From: Rebecca billardiae RCC1528
Taxonomy: Eukaryota > Haptophyta
Assembly: GCA_965240325.2 (NCBI GenBank)
Contig: OZ251228.1
Span: forward strand, 434,001 to 498,000
Reading direction: 5' to 3'
Length of the DNA stretch: 64,000 nt
Shown here: in pieces, positions 9,979 through 20,960 of the stretch
Position numbering within the stretch: position 1 is the first letter of the stretch
Layout of the letters: every line of letters begins with the position of its first letter
Notes under the pieces: generated by a model
Database searches by the model: none
What the model saw: the letters and a program-made list of their open reading frames with translations, nothing else
Told to the model about the DNA's origin: nothing
Program-made: the position numbers and the translations under genes

Positions 9979-12900
9979 TCACGTGGCGCGCCGCGCGTGG
10001 CAGTGGCGCATGGGCGCACGCGCCGCGGAGGGCAGCTGCGCGCGCGCGGCGCACCGTTGCGCGTCGAGCCGCCTGGCGCTCGAGAAAGCGCTGCTGCCGG
10101 GCCGCCGCATCGGCGCCGAGCCCGGCCGTCTCGGCTGGTACGAGGAGGAGGCCGCCGCGCGCCGCCGAGGACTCGACAAGCGAGGGAGCGCTCGGCGCGG
10201 CGCTTGGCACGGCGCCCTCCGAGTCTCCCGCGAGCGCGGACCAAGACGGTGAGGGTGGCGCGGAGGGCTGCTGCCGCCGCGCCACGGATCACGCGGGGCA
10301 CGGGACGGGGCCGGCACGGGGTGTCGATTAGAGGGCGTGGGCGGCAGTCGCGCGGGCGGGGTGGCAGGCTGCTTGGCGGGGCGATGGGCGTGCAGGCGCC
10401 CTGGGTGGTCTGCAGGGCATGGGCTGGTGCACGAACGCTCGCCGCGGCGCGCGGGACGCGTGCCGCGGGGCGTGATGGGCCTCACCTCGCGCGCTGCACC
10501 CCGGCGCCCATCGACGCTCTCGGCATCCGCGCCCGAGAGATCGGCGCTGCTCCGCAGGTCGCTCTTGCCGCCGCGGCCACTGACGCCCTGTCGAGCATGC
10601 CGGGGCGGTGAGGAGTGCGCAGTCGCCGCTGGAGCTGACGCGCGCTCGGAGGACTCCTGCTGCGCGGCAGCGCACTTGCCCAGCGCGCCCACGACGGACG
10701 CCGGCGTGTTGGCCGCGACGCGCGCGTCGCCCAGCGCCCGCCGCACGAACGGGTGCGTGTTCGAAGCGACGTACTGCTCACGCAGCGCGCGCGCCACGCC
10801 CGCGGACACGGGCCCGCCACGCGCCGGCCGCGGCGCGCTGCCGCCGTCGCTGTCGTCGGCGTGCTCGTCCTCACTGCTGTCGGCAGCAGCGCGCGCGCCC
10901 GAGCTGCCCCGTGCGCGACCGTGCTCGGCATCGCCACGTGCGCTGCCGCCGCCGCCGCCAGCATCGACGTCGGCATCGTCGTCGGCACCGCCATCGGCCG
11001 CGCCCTCGGCCCAAGCCTCGTCCGCAGCGGCAGCCGCGCACTTGCCCAGCGCGCCCACGACGGACGCCGGCGTGTTGGCCGCGACGCGCGCGTCGCCCAG
11101 CGCCCGCCGCACGAACGGGTGCGTGTTCGAAGCGACGTACCGCTCACGCAGCGCGCGCGCCACGCCAGCGGACACGGGCCCGCCACGCGCCGGCCGCGGC
11201 GCGCTGCCGCCGTCGCTGTCGTCGGCGTGCTCGTCCTCACTGCCGTCGGCAGCAGCGCGCGCGCCCGAGCTGCCCCGTGCGCGACCGTGCTCGGCATCGC
11301 CACGTGCGCTGCCGCCGCCGCCGCCAGCATCGGCGTCGGCATCGTCGGCATCGTCGTCGGCACCGCCATCGGCCGCGCGCTCAGCCCAAGCCGCCCTGCC
11401 CACCCGCGGCGCCTCGTCCGCAGCGGCAGCCGCGCACTTGCCCAGCGCGCCCACGACGGACGCCGGCGTGTTGGCCGCGACGCGCGCGTCGCCCAGCGCC
11501 CGCCGCACGAACGGGTGCGTGTTCGAAGCGACGTACTGCTCACGCAGCGCGCGCGCCACGCCAGCGGACACGGGCCCGCCACGCGCCGGCCGCGGCGCGC
11601 TGTCGTCGTCGCTGTCCCCATCCGCCGCAGTCGCGCGTGGCTCGGCGCCGGAGCTGCGCAGCGCGCCCCCCGCGCCGCCACCCTCTGCGCGGGCCGCGCC
11701 GCCGCGGGCGTCGGCGCCCGCTCGCGCGCCGCCCTGCGTCGAGCGCGCAAACTGCCGCTCAAGCGCGTCAGCGACGGACGGCGGGATGGCCACCGAGGCG
11801 GCGTACTCGGCGAGATAGGTATCTCGCATCCGGGAGGCGAAGGAGGCGGGGGCCTCGTGCGAGGACTCGCGCGACGCGACGGGCGGTGGCGACGCTGGCG
11901 ACTCGGAGCCGCTCCCGCTGTCGCTCGAGCCCGTACAGGCGTCGGTGCGGGCGCGCGCGCGGCTGGGTGGCTCTGCGTTGCCGTGCCTGTGCGCGTCGCA
12001 GGCGGCGCGGCGCGTGGCGGCGCGCTGTGGAGCCACCTCGCCGCCGCCGGCCACCTCGGCGGCGGCTGCGCTGGCGGTGGAAGCATCGGCGGTCGTGGGC
12101 TTGGTGCAGTCGCCCTTGCCGCCCCCCTCGGCCGCCCGGCCAGCGGCTTCGCCTCCGAGCGCGCGCTGCGGCACGCTCACCGCCTCCACGGCCACGCCGG
12201 CCACGACGTTCGTTCGCGCGCCGCCGCTCTGCGTCGGCCCCGCGGCCAGCCTGTCGCGCAGCGCCGCGAGCACCGAGGGCGCAACGGCGCCGCCCGCCTG
12301 CTCGCGGGCGCGTGCCGCCGCGTGCTCCGCCGCGCGCGAACTGTCCTCTGCCACGCGTCCATCACCGGTCGTCGTGGTGTCCGGCGGCGCCGGTGCGGAC
12401 GTCGGCAGGGCGGAGCGCATCGCTCCCGCCGAGCCGTCGCTCGCAGCAGCGTCCGGCTTGGGCTCGGCGCGAGGCAGCGAGCTCGCCGCCGCGCGAGACA
12501 GCCGCAGCGTGCTCCGTCGCGCCGAGCCGAGCCCAGCGCTGCCGCCTGCGCCCGCGCGCTCAGCGCCCGCATCCGTCGAGGTCACGGCCCGCGAGCGCGC
12601 GCCCGCGGGGCCTGACTCGTCTGTCGGCGCAGCACCACGCACCGCCCCCGTGCAAGCGGGCGGGCGGGCGCCCCCAGGCATCATCGTGACGATCTGCTGC
12701 AGCCCCAGCACCGACGACTTCATCTCACGGATCGCCGCGCTCAGGCACTCGGCGCGCGCGAGCTCGGCGCCGTGCCGCGGGTCCAGGCCCACGCTGGCCC
12801 GAGCGAGCGGGACGGGGGAGGCGCCGCCGCTGCGCTGTGAGCTCCGTGCTGGGCTCGCGCGTGCGCGCGGCCCGTGCTCGTGCTGCTGCGCCTCCGCGGG

Positions 12901-13891
12901 AGCGACGGCGGCAGCGCCGACGCCCTCGCTCGCGTGCGCGCGGGCATCGGCCGCGTGCCGGGCGCCAACTGCCGCCGCGGCGGCCGCGCCGACCGAGCCC
13001 GCGGCCGCCGCGTCGGCTGCGGGGCGCAGACCGTCAGTCGAGACAGTGCCCACGACTTGCGCCTGGGTCGGCGCGTCCGGCAGGGCGGCGGCCGCGTCGA
13101 CTGACGCGGCGGGCGCGAGGACCGCGCCCGTGCCCAGCCCGCCCGGCGCGCCACCGCCGCCCTCGCGCTCGGCAGCATGCGCACCGACGCTGCGCACAGC
13201 CCACGGCTGCGCGCCGCCCGCCGCCGATCCAGCCGACGACGTCGCCGGTGAGCCAACTGTCAGCGGCTCCCCGCCCTCGCCCAGGTCTTGCGCCGGCAGG
13301 CGGTCCGGCGAGCCGTCGGCGTGCGCGCGTGCGCCGGCGCGAGCGCCGCGCCGCGCCGCCATGATGGCGTCCGCTTCCTCCGCCGCGGCCTGCATGCGAG
13401 CGAAGAGCTCGTCAGCACTCGCCTCCGTCGGCCTGGCAGCGGCGCGCGCAGCGGCGGGCGCGGCGGGCGCGGCCGAGGCGCGGCGGCCCGTCGGCGCGGC
13501 CGAGGCTGAGGCATGGTCGATGCCGCCCGCGGCTGGGGCGCGGGGCACAGGGCTCGCGGCGCGCGCGGGCTGCGCGGGCGCGGCCAGGGCAGCTGAGCCA
13601 GCAGGGCGCTCAGCCGAAACACGACGCCGGCTGTCCTCCTCCGCCTCGGCCTCGGCCTCGGCCTCCGCATCCGCCTCCGCGTCCGCGCGCACAACAGGCG
13701 CCGCAGCGCGGGTCACCGCCGCCGCTCCGGTCGTCGTCGTGCTGGCAGCCTGCGCCTCCTCCGCCGCCTCCTCATCCGCATCGGCATGGCTGTCGCCGTC
13801 ATTGGCAACTTCGCCGTGCGCGCCACCACCGTGAGCGCCGCCGCTGCGAGTGGCACTGTCGTCGCCATTGCCCTCACGGCTAGCGGCGCCG

Positions 13892-13940
<49 letters not shown>

Positions 13941-16818
13941 TGTTGTCGCCATCGTCGGCCTCGCCCTCATCGAGCGCACCCTCGTCCTCCGCCCAGCCGG
14001 AGCCGTGCTTCTCGGTCGCCGAGGCCGAGACGCCCTGCTCCTCCCCGTGGACCTCCTCCATCGCATGCCCGAGCGCAATGCGCCCATCCGCCGGCATGCC
14101 GCCGCCGCCGCTGCCGCCGCCGCCGCCGCCGTCGCCCGCGCCGTGCACAGCACCGCCGAGCCCAAACGCGTGGAAGAGATCGGCGAAGACGTCACCGCCG
14201 CCATCGTGCGCGGCTCGAGGTGCGCCGCTCGGCGCCGCGGCGCCGCCGTGCCACGCCTCGCCGCCCTCGGCCCGCCCCGCGCCGAGTGCGCCGTCCGCGT
14301 GCCGCGCGCGGGGCGCGTCACCAGCATGGCCGCCGCCAGCATGGCCGCCGCCGGCGTCTCCCCAGCTCCCCTCTGAGCCCTCCGCCTCGAGGGCCGCTGG
14401 GAGGCCCCAGTGCGCGGCGGCGGGGATGCCGAGCGCGCGTGCCGCCGCCTCGAGCGAGACCTCCGCATCGCCGCCGGCCTGGCGGGTAGCATGGCTGCCG
14501 GGCGCGCCGGGCGCCGCCGCCGGGCTCGGCGGCGGGGAGGTGGAGGCATCAGCTGCAGCCGCGGCGGACACGACGAGAGCGGTGGCGTCCTCGGCCGAGC
14601 CGGGCGGCGCGTGGCCCTCCGCGCCGGCGAGGAGGGCGAGCCCGCCCACCTGCGTGCTCACCGACGTCGTGCGCGCGGTACCGGCGTATCTGGCGGCCGC
14701 ATCGGCGGACGGCGCACAGCGGCCCGCAGCGTGCGAACGTGCGGCCGCGCCGCCGAAGAGGCTGGGCGCGTGCGCCGAGCCGTCGGCGTCGGCCGCGCGG
14801 CGCGCGGCGCCGGGCGAGGCGCCGAGGAGGGCCGAGATCTCGTCAAGCCGGCGCCGAGTCGGGCTGAGCCCCTCGAGGCCACGCTCGGCGCGCTCGGTGC
14901 GCGCCGCCGCCTCGGCCGCCTCGCGCAGCGCGCGGTCCGGCGAGTGGCAGGTAACGGCCGCAACGGCCGTAACGGCCGTAACGGCGCACCCGCCCGCGGC
15001 AGACCGGCGGCCGCCGCCTGCCGCGTCATGCCGAGCGCGCGCCGCGCTGTACGGCGGCGAGCTGCCGGCGTAGCGCTGCGCGCCGCGCGCCGCGCGCGCG
15101 CCGCCTCCCGGCGCCGCGCCCGTCTCCAGCTGAGCGAGCGACACGCGCGCCACGTCGCCGTCCGCGCCGCCGGGCCCCACGCGGCGCGCATGCTCCACCC
15201 AGGCGTCCGCGGCCGCGGGCGGGCGGTCAGCGGAGGCCGTGCCGGCGGCAAGCTGAAGCGTCTCGACGGCAGAGGCGTGGCCGAAGCCGTCCCCGTGGGC
15301 TGTCTCGAGGTCCGCGCCGCGAGCGCTGCGCCAGAGCGCGCCGTGAGCCTGCGCGTCGCCGCCGCCGCCGCCGCCGCTCGCTCCCGCCAGCCGGCGATCG
15401 CCCGACCCGCCCGGCCGTGCCGCCGGTGGCGGCGCAGGCGCCCACTGCCGCCGCCGCCGATCCGCGCCGGCTGCGCCACCGGCGGGCAGCGCGTGCGCGT
15501 CCTCCTCCGCGCGCGCGCGCGTCTCGGCAGCCGCCGTGCGCAGAACCCCGGCGCAGTGGTGCCGCGACGTCGCAAAGTCTGCTGCGGCGCTGCCGCCGCG
15601 GTGTGCGCCCGCCGCGCCCGGCGCGACTCGGCCGCCGACGGACGCTGCGAGGGCAGGCTCGCGAGGCGCGGCGTCGGGCGTGGCGTGCTCGCGCTCGCGC
15701 TGCAGCGCCACCGCGCGCGCCGAGCGCGCCGCCTCCGCCTGCGCCGCCGCCGCGCGGAAAGCCGCCGCCTCCGTCGCGCGCGCGTTCACGCTCTTGCGCT
15801 CACGCGTCGCCGCGTCCGACGCGCGCGCGAAGCGCTCGAGCTCGTGCGCACGGCGCTCGTCGCGGCGCGCCTCCTCCTCCGCCTCCGCGCGCGCGCGCGC
15901 CACGCGGAGGTCCTCCGCCTCGCGGTGCGCCGCGCCCATCTGCGCGCGCAGCGCCGCCGCTTGCGCCTCGAGCTCGGCCTGTCTCGACTCGTGCGCTGCG
16001 CGCTGCGCCTCCACCTCCGCCGCGGCGGCCGCGACCGTCTCGGACGCGCGCAGGGCACGGTAGCGCTCGCGCGCGCGGTGCGCGAGCTCGCTCTCGCGCC
16101 GGCGCACGTGGATCAGCCGCTCTGCGCGCTGCTGCGCCTTCGCCGCCTCGAGCATGCGCGACTCCTCGTTCGGAGACGGCAGCAGAAGCTTGCGGCGCGG
16201 CGCGGTGAGCTCCGCTCCGCGCGACGTGCCCGCGCCGCGCGCGGCGGACTTGGACGCGTCGGCCGCGGGCCCAGCCGACGCCGCAACGCGAGCGGCGGAG
16301 CCGAATGCGGACCGGCGGGCCGGCACGAGCGTGAACGGCGAGGACGCCAGCTGCCCAGGCGCGCGCTTGGTGGCTGCGGGCGCTGGCCGGACAATCGACA
16401 TCGGCGTGCGCTCGATGCTCGAGTGCACGCTGCCGCCGCCGGCGGCGCAGGCGTCGCGGGCGGATGGTGACGGTGTGAACGCACCGATCGCATGCCACGG
16501 CCTCGCCGCTGCCCATGGCTCGGCGGGGCGCGCGCGCGGGCCTGCGGGGCCGTCATTGGCCGCGCTCGCGCTGAGCACGTGCGGCGAGAGATAGGCTGCG
16601 CGACGGCGGGCGGGCGCGGGCGCGGGCGCGGGCGCGATGGATTGGTGCGCGCTCACGCCGCACGTTCCAACCCCCCGCGCGCGCGACGGCGGGGTGCGCG
16701 CATCTGCCGCTCCGCGCGGCCCCGCACCGCGTGCTTCCATGTGCAAGAGCCTTCGAACCCCCGCCGACCGGCCCGTGTGTGCAGCGCTGCCAGCTGTGTC
16801 GCAGTTGCAGGTCGCCAA
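9979..16818 (-). CDS. Giant low-complexity, coiled-coil and tandem-repeat protein
   Basis: An uninterrupted 2,279-codon frame read from 16818 down. The first 220 residues are Ala/Ser/Pro-rich. Residues about 222-380 form a strongly charged Ala/Glu/Arg coiled coil. A long Ala/Gly/Ser region includes an Asp run at 13886-13940 encoded by (GTC)n on the plus strand. Residues about 1,730-2,050 hold three near-identical repeats containing GVARALREQYVASN, PFVRRALGDARVAANT and PASVVGALGK; at DNA level these sit near 10672, 11038 and 11434 (periods 366 and 396 bp). The final 170 residues (about 10490 down to 9979) are Arg/Pro/Ser-rich and may be beyond the true end. No enzyme motif was seen. A scaffold or structural role is a guess. 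Introns within the frame cannot be excluded. The coiled coil and repeats make this strand the coding one; the long plus-strand frames here are shadows. Confidence 0.6.
10660..11630. repeat. Three-copy tandem coding repeat (period 366/396 bp)
   Basis: The word GCACTTGCCCAGCGCGCC recurs at 10672, 11038 and 11434, each followed by over 100 nearly unchanged bases and then by a more variable acidic-linker segment. The period difference of 30 bp is one extra linker segment in the third unit. Near-identity at silent sites suggests recent duplication or ongoing conversion. Confidence 0.85.
13886..13940. repeat. (GTC)n trinucleotide repeat encoding an Asp run
   Basis: An almost pure GTC/GTT array that on the coding minus strand reads as about 15 consecutive Asp codons plus two Asn codons. 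Confidence 0.85.
14946..14986. repeat. 9-bp minisatellite (AACGGCCGT)
   Basis: About four units of AACGGCCGT/C inside the giant repeat gene. On the coding strand they give an Ala-Val-Thr series. The repeat is in frame because the unit is a multiple of three. Confidence 0.7.
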
Positions 16819-16959
16819 CGGTCTTTTCCGCCAGGGCTGTCCGGGACGCCTCGAGCGGTCCGGATTGGGGAAAAGTACTTACGCGCTCGAGCCGCGCTCA
16901 GCACCGCGGGCCTTGGCCGCTGCCCGCGTCGCGCCCACCCCTCGCGTCGGTCACGGACG

Positions 16960-18441
16960 ATGAGCCAGTCGCTGCGACTGCTGCGCAAGCTCGCCGAGCG
17001 CGGCAACGCGCAGGCGCAGTACGACCTCGCGATGCGCTACCTGGAAGGCAAGGACGTCGACAAGGACGCGACCATGGCTGTCGGCTGGCTGCGCAAGGCG
17101 GCCGAGGCCAAGCACACGAAAGCGAGTCTGGAGCTTGGCCACTGCCTTCGCGAGGGCGACGGGGTCGCGCCGGACGCCGCCGCAGCCGTCGAGTCTTACA
17201 CGCGTGGCGCTGAGCTCGGCGACGCGGAGTGCATGACCGCGCTGGGCGTGGCCTTCCACAAGGGCGTCGGCACCGCCCAAGACGTGTCGGCCGCCGTGCA
17301 CTGGCTGCAGCGTGCCGTGGACGCTGGGGACGTGCCCGCGCTCTCCCAGCTCGGCCTGTGCTACCAGAAGGGCGATGGCGTGCACCTGGACCAACGCCGC
17401 GCGTTCGAGCTCTTCCTCCGCGGCGCCGAGCAGGGCGAGCCCGAGGCGCAGTACTCGCTCGCAGGCTGCTACTACCGTGGTGTGGCCGTGCCAAAGGACA
17501 AGTCGATCGCGATGCGATGGCTGCGCCGCTCGGCGGCGCAGGGGAACGAGATGGCGAAGACGCAGCTCGCGGGGTACGGCGGCAGCGTGCGCGGCGGCGA
17601 GGACGACCCCGTGGCGAAGGCGACGGTCATCCTCGGCTGCGCGGAGCAGGGCGATGCCGGAGCCATGTACGATCTGGCGCGCAGGCTCCGGGCAGGCGAG
17701 CCGGCGGTCGAGGGGCTGGTGGCCAGGGAGGGGCACGGGGAGACGGCCGAGCAGCAGGGCATGCGCTGGCTGCTGCGCGCCGTGCAGCACGGCGATCGGC
17801 GCGCGCAGGACGACCTCGCGACGCAGTGCTGGGACGGGGGCGACGCGGTGCCCCAGGACCGGGAGCGGGCGCTCCAGCTGTGGCGGCTGTCCGCCGAGCA
17901 GGGCTGGGCACCGGCGGCCATGGCGCTGGGCGAGCGTCTCGCACGCGGCGAGGGCGTGGAGGCGGACTACGCGCAGGCAGAGCGCTGGCTCGGCCTCGCT
18001 GTGCGGGAGGGCCTCGGGCCCGCCATCCCCCTCCTCGCCGACCTGCTGCTCACCAAGAAGGGCCGGCCGACCGAGGCGGGCCGGCTCCTGTCGTGGGCGA
18101 TCGAGTCGAACGTGAAGGGGGCGCTCGAGAGGCTGGGTGCCGCCGACGTGGCGCGAGAGCCCGCGATCGTGGCGCACGTGTGCACGGGATGCGGGCGGGG
18201 CAAGACGTCGAGGGCGAGGGTCACGCTGCGCGCGTGCTCGCGCTGCGGCGTCGCGCGCTTCTGCGGGCCGGAGTGCCTGAGGCGCATGTGGCCGAGTCAC
18301 AAGGCCTCGTGCGCGCACTGGGTGAAGAACCCGCCCGTGGCCGAGGCCGAGGCCGACGGCGACGGGGCTGCGGAAGCAGACGGCGAGGTGCCACTGGGCG
18401 CCGTGCAAAGGATTTCGGTGATTCGCAGCAACCGCAGCTGA
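16960..18441 (+). CDS. Sel1-like repeat protein with C-terminal MYND zinc finger
   Basis: A 493-residue protein starting at ATG 16960; upstream in-frame codons overlap the 5' part of the divergent giant gene. Residues about 10-390 are made of roughly ten 36-residue Sel1-like repeats (pattern A..G...Aqy.Lg..Y..G.gv..d...A..Wl..AA..G), which stack as an alpha-solenoid and scaffold complexes. Residues about 405-450 (18178-18312) form a MYND-type zinc finger: CTGC, then CSRC, FCGPEC, and W.SHK..C with the expected ligand order. MYND fingers bind proline-rich partners. The tail is acidic. Sel1 plus MYND fusions are common in algae and oomycetes with undefined partners. A nuclear or cytosolic scaffold is inferred; there is no signal peptide. 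Confidence 0.85.
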   Translation: MSQSLRLLRKLAERGNAQAQYDLAMRYLEGKDVDKDATMAVGWLRKAAEAKHTKASLELGHCLREGDGVAPDAAAAVESYTRGAELGDAECMTALGVAFHKGVGTAQDVSAAVHWLQRAVDAGDVPALSQLGLCYQKGDGVHLDQRRAFELFLRGAEQGEPEAQYSLAGCYYRGVAVPKDKSIAMRWLRRSAAQGNEMAKTQLAGYGGSVRGGEDDPVAKATVILGCAEQGDAGAMYDLARRLRAGEPAVEGLVAREGHGETAEQQGMRWLLRAVQHGDRRAQDDLATQCWDGGDAVPQDRERALQLWRLSAEQGWAPAAMALGERLARGEGVEADYAQAERWLGLAVREGLGPAIPLLADLLLTKKGRPTEAGRLLSWAIESNVKGALERLGAADVAREPAIVAHVCTGCGRGKTSRARVTLRACSRCGVARFCGPECLRRMWPSHKASCAHWVKNPPVAEAEADGDGAAEADGEVPLGAVQRISVIRSNRS

Positions 18442-19041
18442 GGCAGTGGCCGGCGGTGCCGGTGCGGACTGCGACGGGCGTGCGGAGATCACCCACCACT
18501 CAATGCTACTCAGCCTACAGTCTGCTGTACTACAGACCTGGTAGTCCTAGCACTCATGAATCGGCACGTTGCCAGGCCCATATATATATCTCTCTCACGA
18601 TGATGATTCATCGTCGTCACGACGACTGCGCTGACTCCGTACTAGTTCGGAGAACGCGCTGCCTAGCTACTAAGCTGACTCAGGCTCGTGCGGGACTCAC
18701 ACTAGTCTGACTAGTCACAGCGGGTGACTGGCAGCTTGGCACTGAGACGTCCGATTCCGAGTCGCCGGGCCGACTCCGAGTCCGGATGACGGGACGACGA
18801 ATTACAGCGAGCGCATCATCGCCGACAGTGACGACGCCGCCGCTACTGCTCCACGACTCGACGATATCATCATGTCGTTACAACTACAAGCCGCACGGGT
18901 CCGTGGCCGGTGACCGTGACCGCCGCTGGTAACCGCGGAACCCCCAGACGCCAGACGGGCCGACGACGAGAGAGTGACGTGCGTCACCGATTCACAACTG
19001 CTGGCACGGCAGCCCTGGGAAGGTGGTCGGCTGGCGGGCGG
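18442..19041. other. Intergenic spacer between convergent genes
   Basis: A 600 bp spacer rich in CTAGT and GACTC-type words with no coding features. It contains several short self-complementary stretches, for example TAGTTCGGAGAA near 18645, but no convincing RNA gene or TE. Confidence 0.4.
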
Positions 19042-20709
19042 TCAGCTCCACTGGCCGGGCTCGATCCAGCCGCGCTGCAGCGCCGTCTCCAGCGACCACT
19101 GCGACTGGTCGCCCCACACGCAGCCCGGCCCGCCTACGTAGTTGAACGTGGGCGCGCGCCACGCCCAGTAGAAGCCGCCCAGCCGGCCGTGGCGCGTGAG
19201 CTCGGCGATCTGCTTCCGCGCAAAGTGGCGCAGCAGCTCGTCCTGCTCCGGCTGCGAGAGCCGCACGAACTCGTCGCCCGCCGACGTGCCCGGCGGCGGC
19301 ACGCGCAGCGACCACTCGCCGGCGAACGCGTGCCGGCCCGCCATGTCCAGCAGGTCAGACTGCAACGTGACCGCCTCGTCAGTGACCACGCAGAGCGGGA
19401 GCGAGCTGAGCGGCGCCGGGAGGAAGGCGTAGTACAGGTGCAGGTCGACGAGCACGTTCGGGTGCTCCGGCGGCGTGAGCTCGCGGTTAAACACCGGCCA
19501 CACGTCCTCGAAGACGGAGAGCACGCCGTTGGCCGAGTAGGCGTTGATCACCAGGGCGACGGTCTCGGCAGACATGCCCGCCGCGCGCACCGCACGGCTG
19601 GCGCGCGTGTACACGTCGAGCAGCACGTGCGCGGGGAGCTCGGGCTCGTTCACCAGCTCGAGCGCGACCACCGCCGTGCGGTTGGCGTACCGCCGCGCCA
19701 GCGCCTCGAGCGCGCGCACCGTGCCGTCCGCGTCGAACCACGATGGCTGCCACTCACCGTGCGCTTCGCGACCGGTCGTCTGTGCGCCGCTTTGGCCGCC
19801 GGGCGTGCCGTGCAGGTCGAGCACGAGCTTGAGCCCGGTCTCCTCGGCCCAGCGCACGGCGTCGTCCACGTGCCCCAGCCCGCGGCCGGTGTGGTACGGC
19901 GCCGACGGCGCGACCAGCCAGTGCGGGATGGGCAGCCGCACCGAGTTGAGACCCGCCGCCTTGATCGCGCGGAAGTCGTGCACCGAGATGAACGCGTCGC
20001 GGAAGTGGTCGATGAGGTGGAGCGCGTCGCGCTCGCGCAGCGCGCGGCTGAGGTGCCACTCGGAGGGCACCTCCTCGCACGACGTGTTCACGTACGGCGA
20101 GAGCACCGCGCCGCAGCACGCGGTGTCCCACCACTCCACGCCGCCCACGAGCCAGCGCTCAAGCAACAGCCAGCCGCCGAGGTTCACGCCGCGCAGCCGG
20201 CCGTGGCGCGCGACCCACGCGTCCGCCGCGGCGTCGTGCACTTGCGCGCGCCGGCTGATCGCCGAAGGCATCGCCTCGACGTACGACGAGCGCGCGAGGT
20301 CGAGCAGCGCCTTCTCGGACGCGGAGAGCGACTGCGCGCACCCGCTGTGCCTGGGCAGCAGCATGTGCATCAGATGCGGCACGAGCATGCTGATGGTGTG
20401 CGGCGCGAAGAGGGTGAGGAGCACGGCGGAGCCGAAGAAGAGCACGGTCAGCGTGCAGCACGCGCACAGTACCCGCCCGCACCGCCGCCTGCGCTTGAAC
20501 GCGGCGCTGTAGCCCAGGTCGCCAACGGCCGCGGCGGTGTCGGCCTCGGTGGCTGCGGCGAGCTCGAGCTCCACCGGCCGGTCGCACACGCTGGTCACGT
20601 GCACAGTCACACCGCCGGCACGCCCACCGGCGGAAGTTGTCGCCCGACCCGCGCGCGTGCCGCCCTCGTCGAGCGAGGCGACGCGGCTGCTCATGTCGCC
20701 CGTCCGCAC
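19042..20709 (-). CDS. Glycoside hydrolase family 5, exo-1,3-beta-glucanase-like, type II membrane protein
   Basis: A 555-residue protein. A cytoplasmic N-terminal tail of about 73 residues ends in FKRRRR, followed by one membrane segment (residues about 80-102, VLCACCTLTVLFFGSAVLL), giving type II topology with a lumenal or outside catalytic domain. The GH5 hallmark RGVNLGGWLLLERW comes first, then SVRLPIPHW. The proton donor Glu is in LELVNEPEL, and the nucleophile Glu is in FAGEWS near the C-terminus. RGVNLGGW plus GEWS is typical of GH5_9 exo-beta-1,3-glucanases. Likely substrate is a beta-1,3 glucan such as cell-covering or storage chrysolaminarin-type polymer; this is inference. Both catalytic acids are present. 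An ATG at 20694 is an alternative start. Confidence 0.88.
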   Translation of the reverse strand: MRTGDMSSRVASLDEGGTRAGRATTSAGGRAGGVTVHVTSVCDRPVELELAAATEADTAAAVGDLGYSAAFKRRRRCGRVLCACCTLTVLFFGSAVLLTLFAPHTISMLVPHLMHMLLPRHSGCAQSLSASEKALLDLARSSYVEAMPSAISRRAQVHDAAADAWVARHGRLRGVNLGGWLLLERWLVGGVEWWDTACCGAVLSPYVNTSCEEVPSEWHLSRALRERDALHLIDHFRDAFISVHDFRAIKAAGLNSVRLPIPHWLVAPSAPYHTGRGLGHVDDAVRWAEETGLKLVLDLHGTPGGQSGAQTTGREAHGEWQPSWFDADGTVRALEALARRYANRTAVVALELVNEPELPAHVLLDVYTRASRAVRAAGMSAETVALVINAYSANGVLSVFEDVWPVFNRELTPPEHPNVLVDLHLYYAFLPAPLSSLPLCVVTDEAVTLQSDLLDMAGRHAFAGEWSLRVPPPGTSAGDEFVRLSQPEQDELLRHFARKQIAELTRHGRLGGFYWAWRAPTFNYVGGPGCVWGDQSQWSLETALQRGWIEPGQWS

Positions 20710-20960
20710 GAGACGGGCAAAGAGGGCCAGCCGCTTTTGGGATTGCGCCCAGCGCCCGCGCGCCCATGATCTCCGATCCCTGGCTGCCCAGCTTGGCGGT
20801 TTTCAGTGCGACGCTTGGCGCGAAAGTTCATCGCAGCGTGCGGCCGGGACGATCCATATCTACAGTTTACTATATATATATATATATATGTTTTAACGTG
20901 CACACTTGGTCAAACAGTAAAATCGTCGTCGTCCTTGGGATCCGCCGACCTTCGGGCCGG
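20710..20960. promoter_or_regulatory. Putative divergent promoter with CAGTTTACTA / TTTTAACGT element
   Basis: The head-to-head spacer between the GH5 gene and the TLC gene contains CTACAGTTTACTA, a (TA)n tract, then GTTTTAACGTGCACAC (about 20862-20905). The same two words occur near 4000 and inverted near 55203-55240. Regulatory function is inferred from position only. Confidence 0.35.

Noticed and set aside
10337-13834. Very long plus-strand open frames (493-693 codons) across the giant repeat gene
   Set aside because: They are antisense shadows: composition is Arg/Pro/Ala noise, while the minus strand gives a proper coiled coil and clean repeats.
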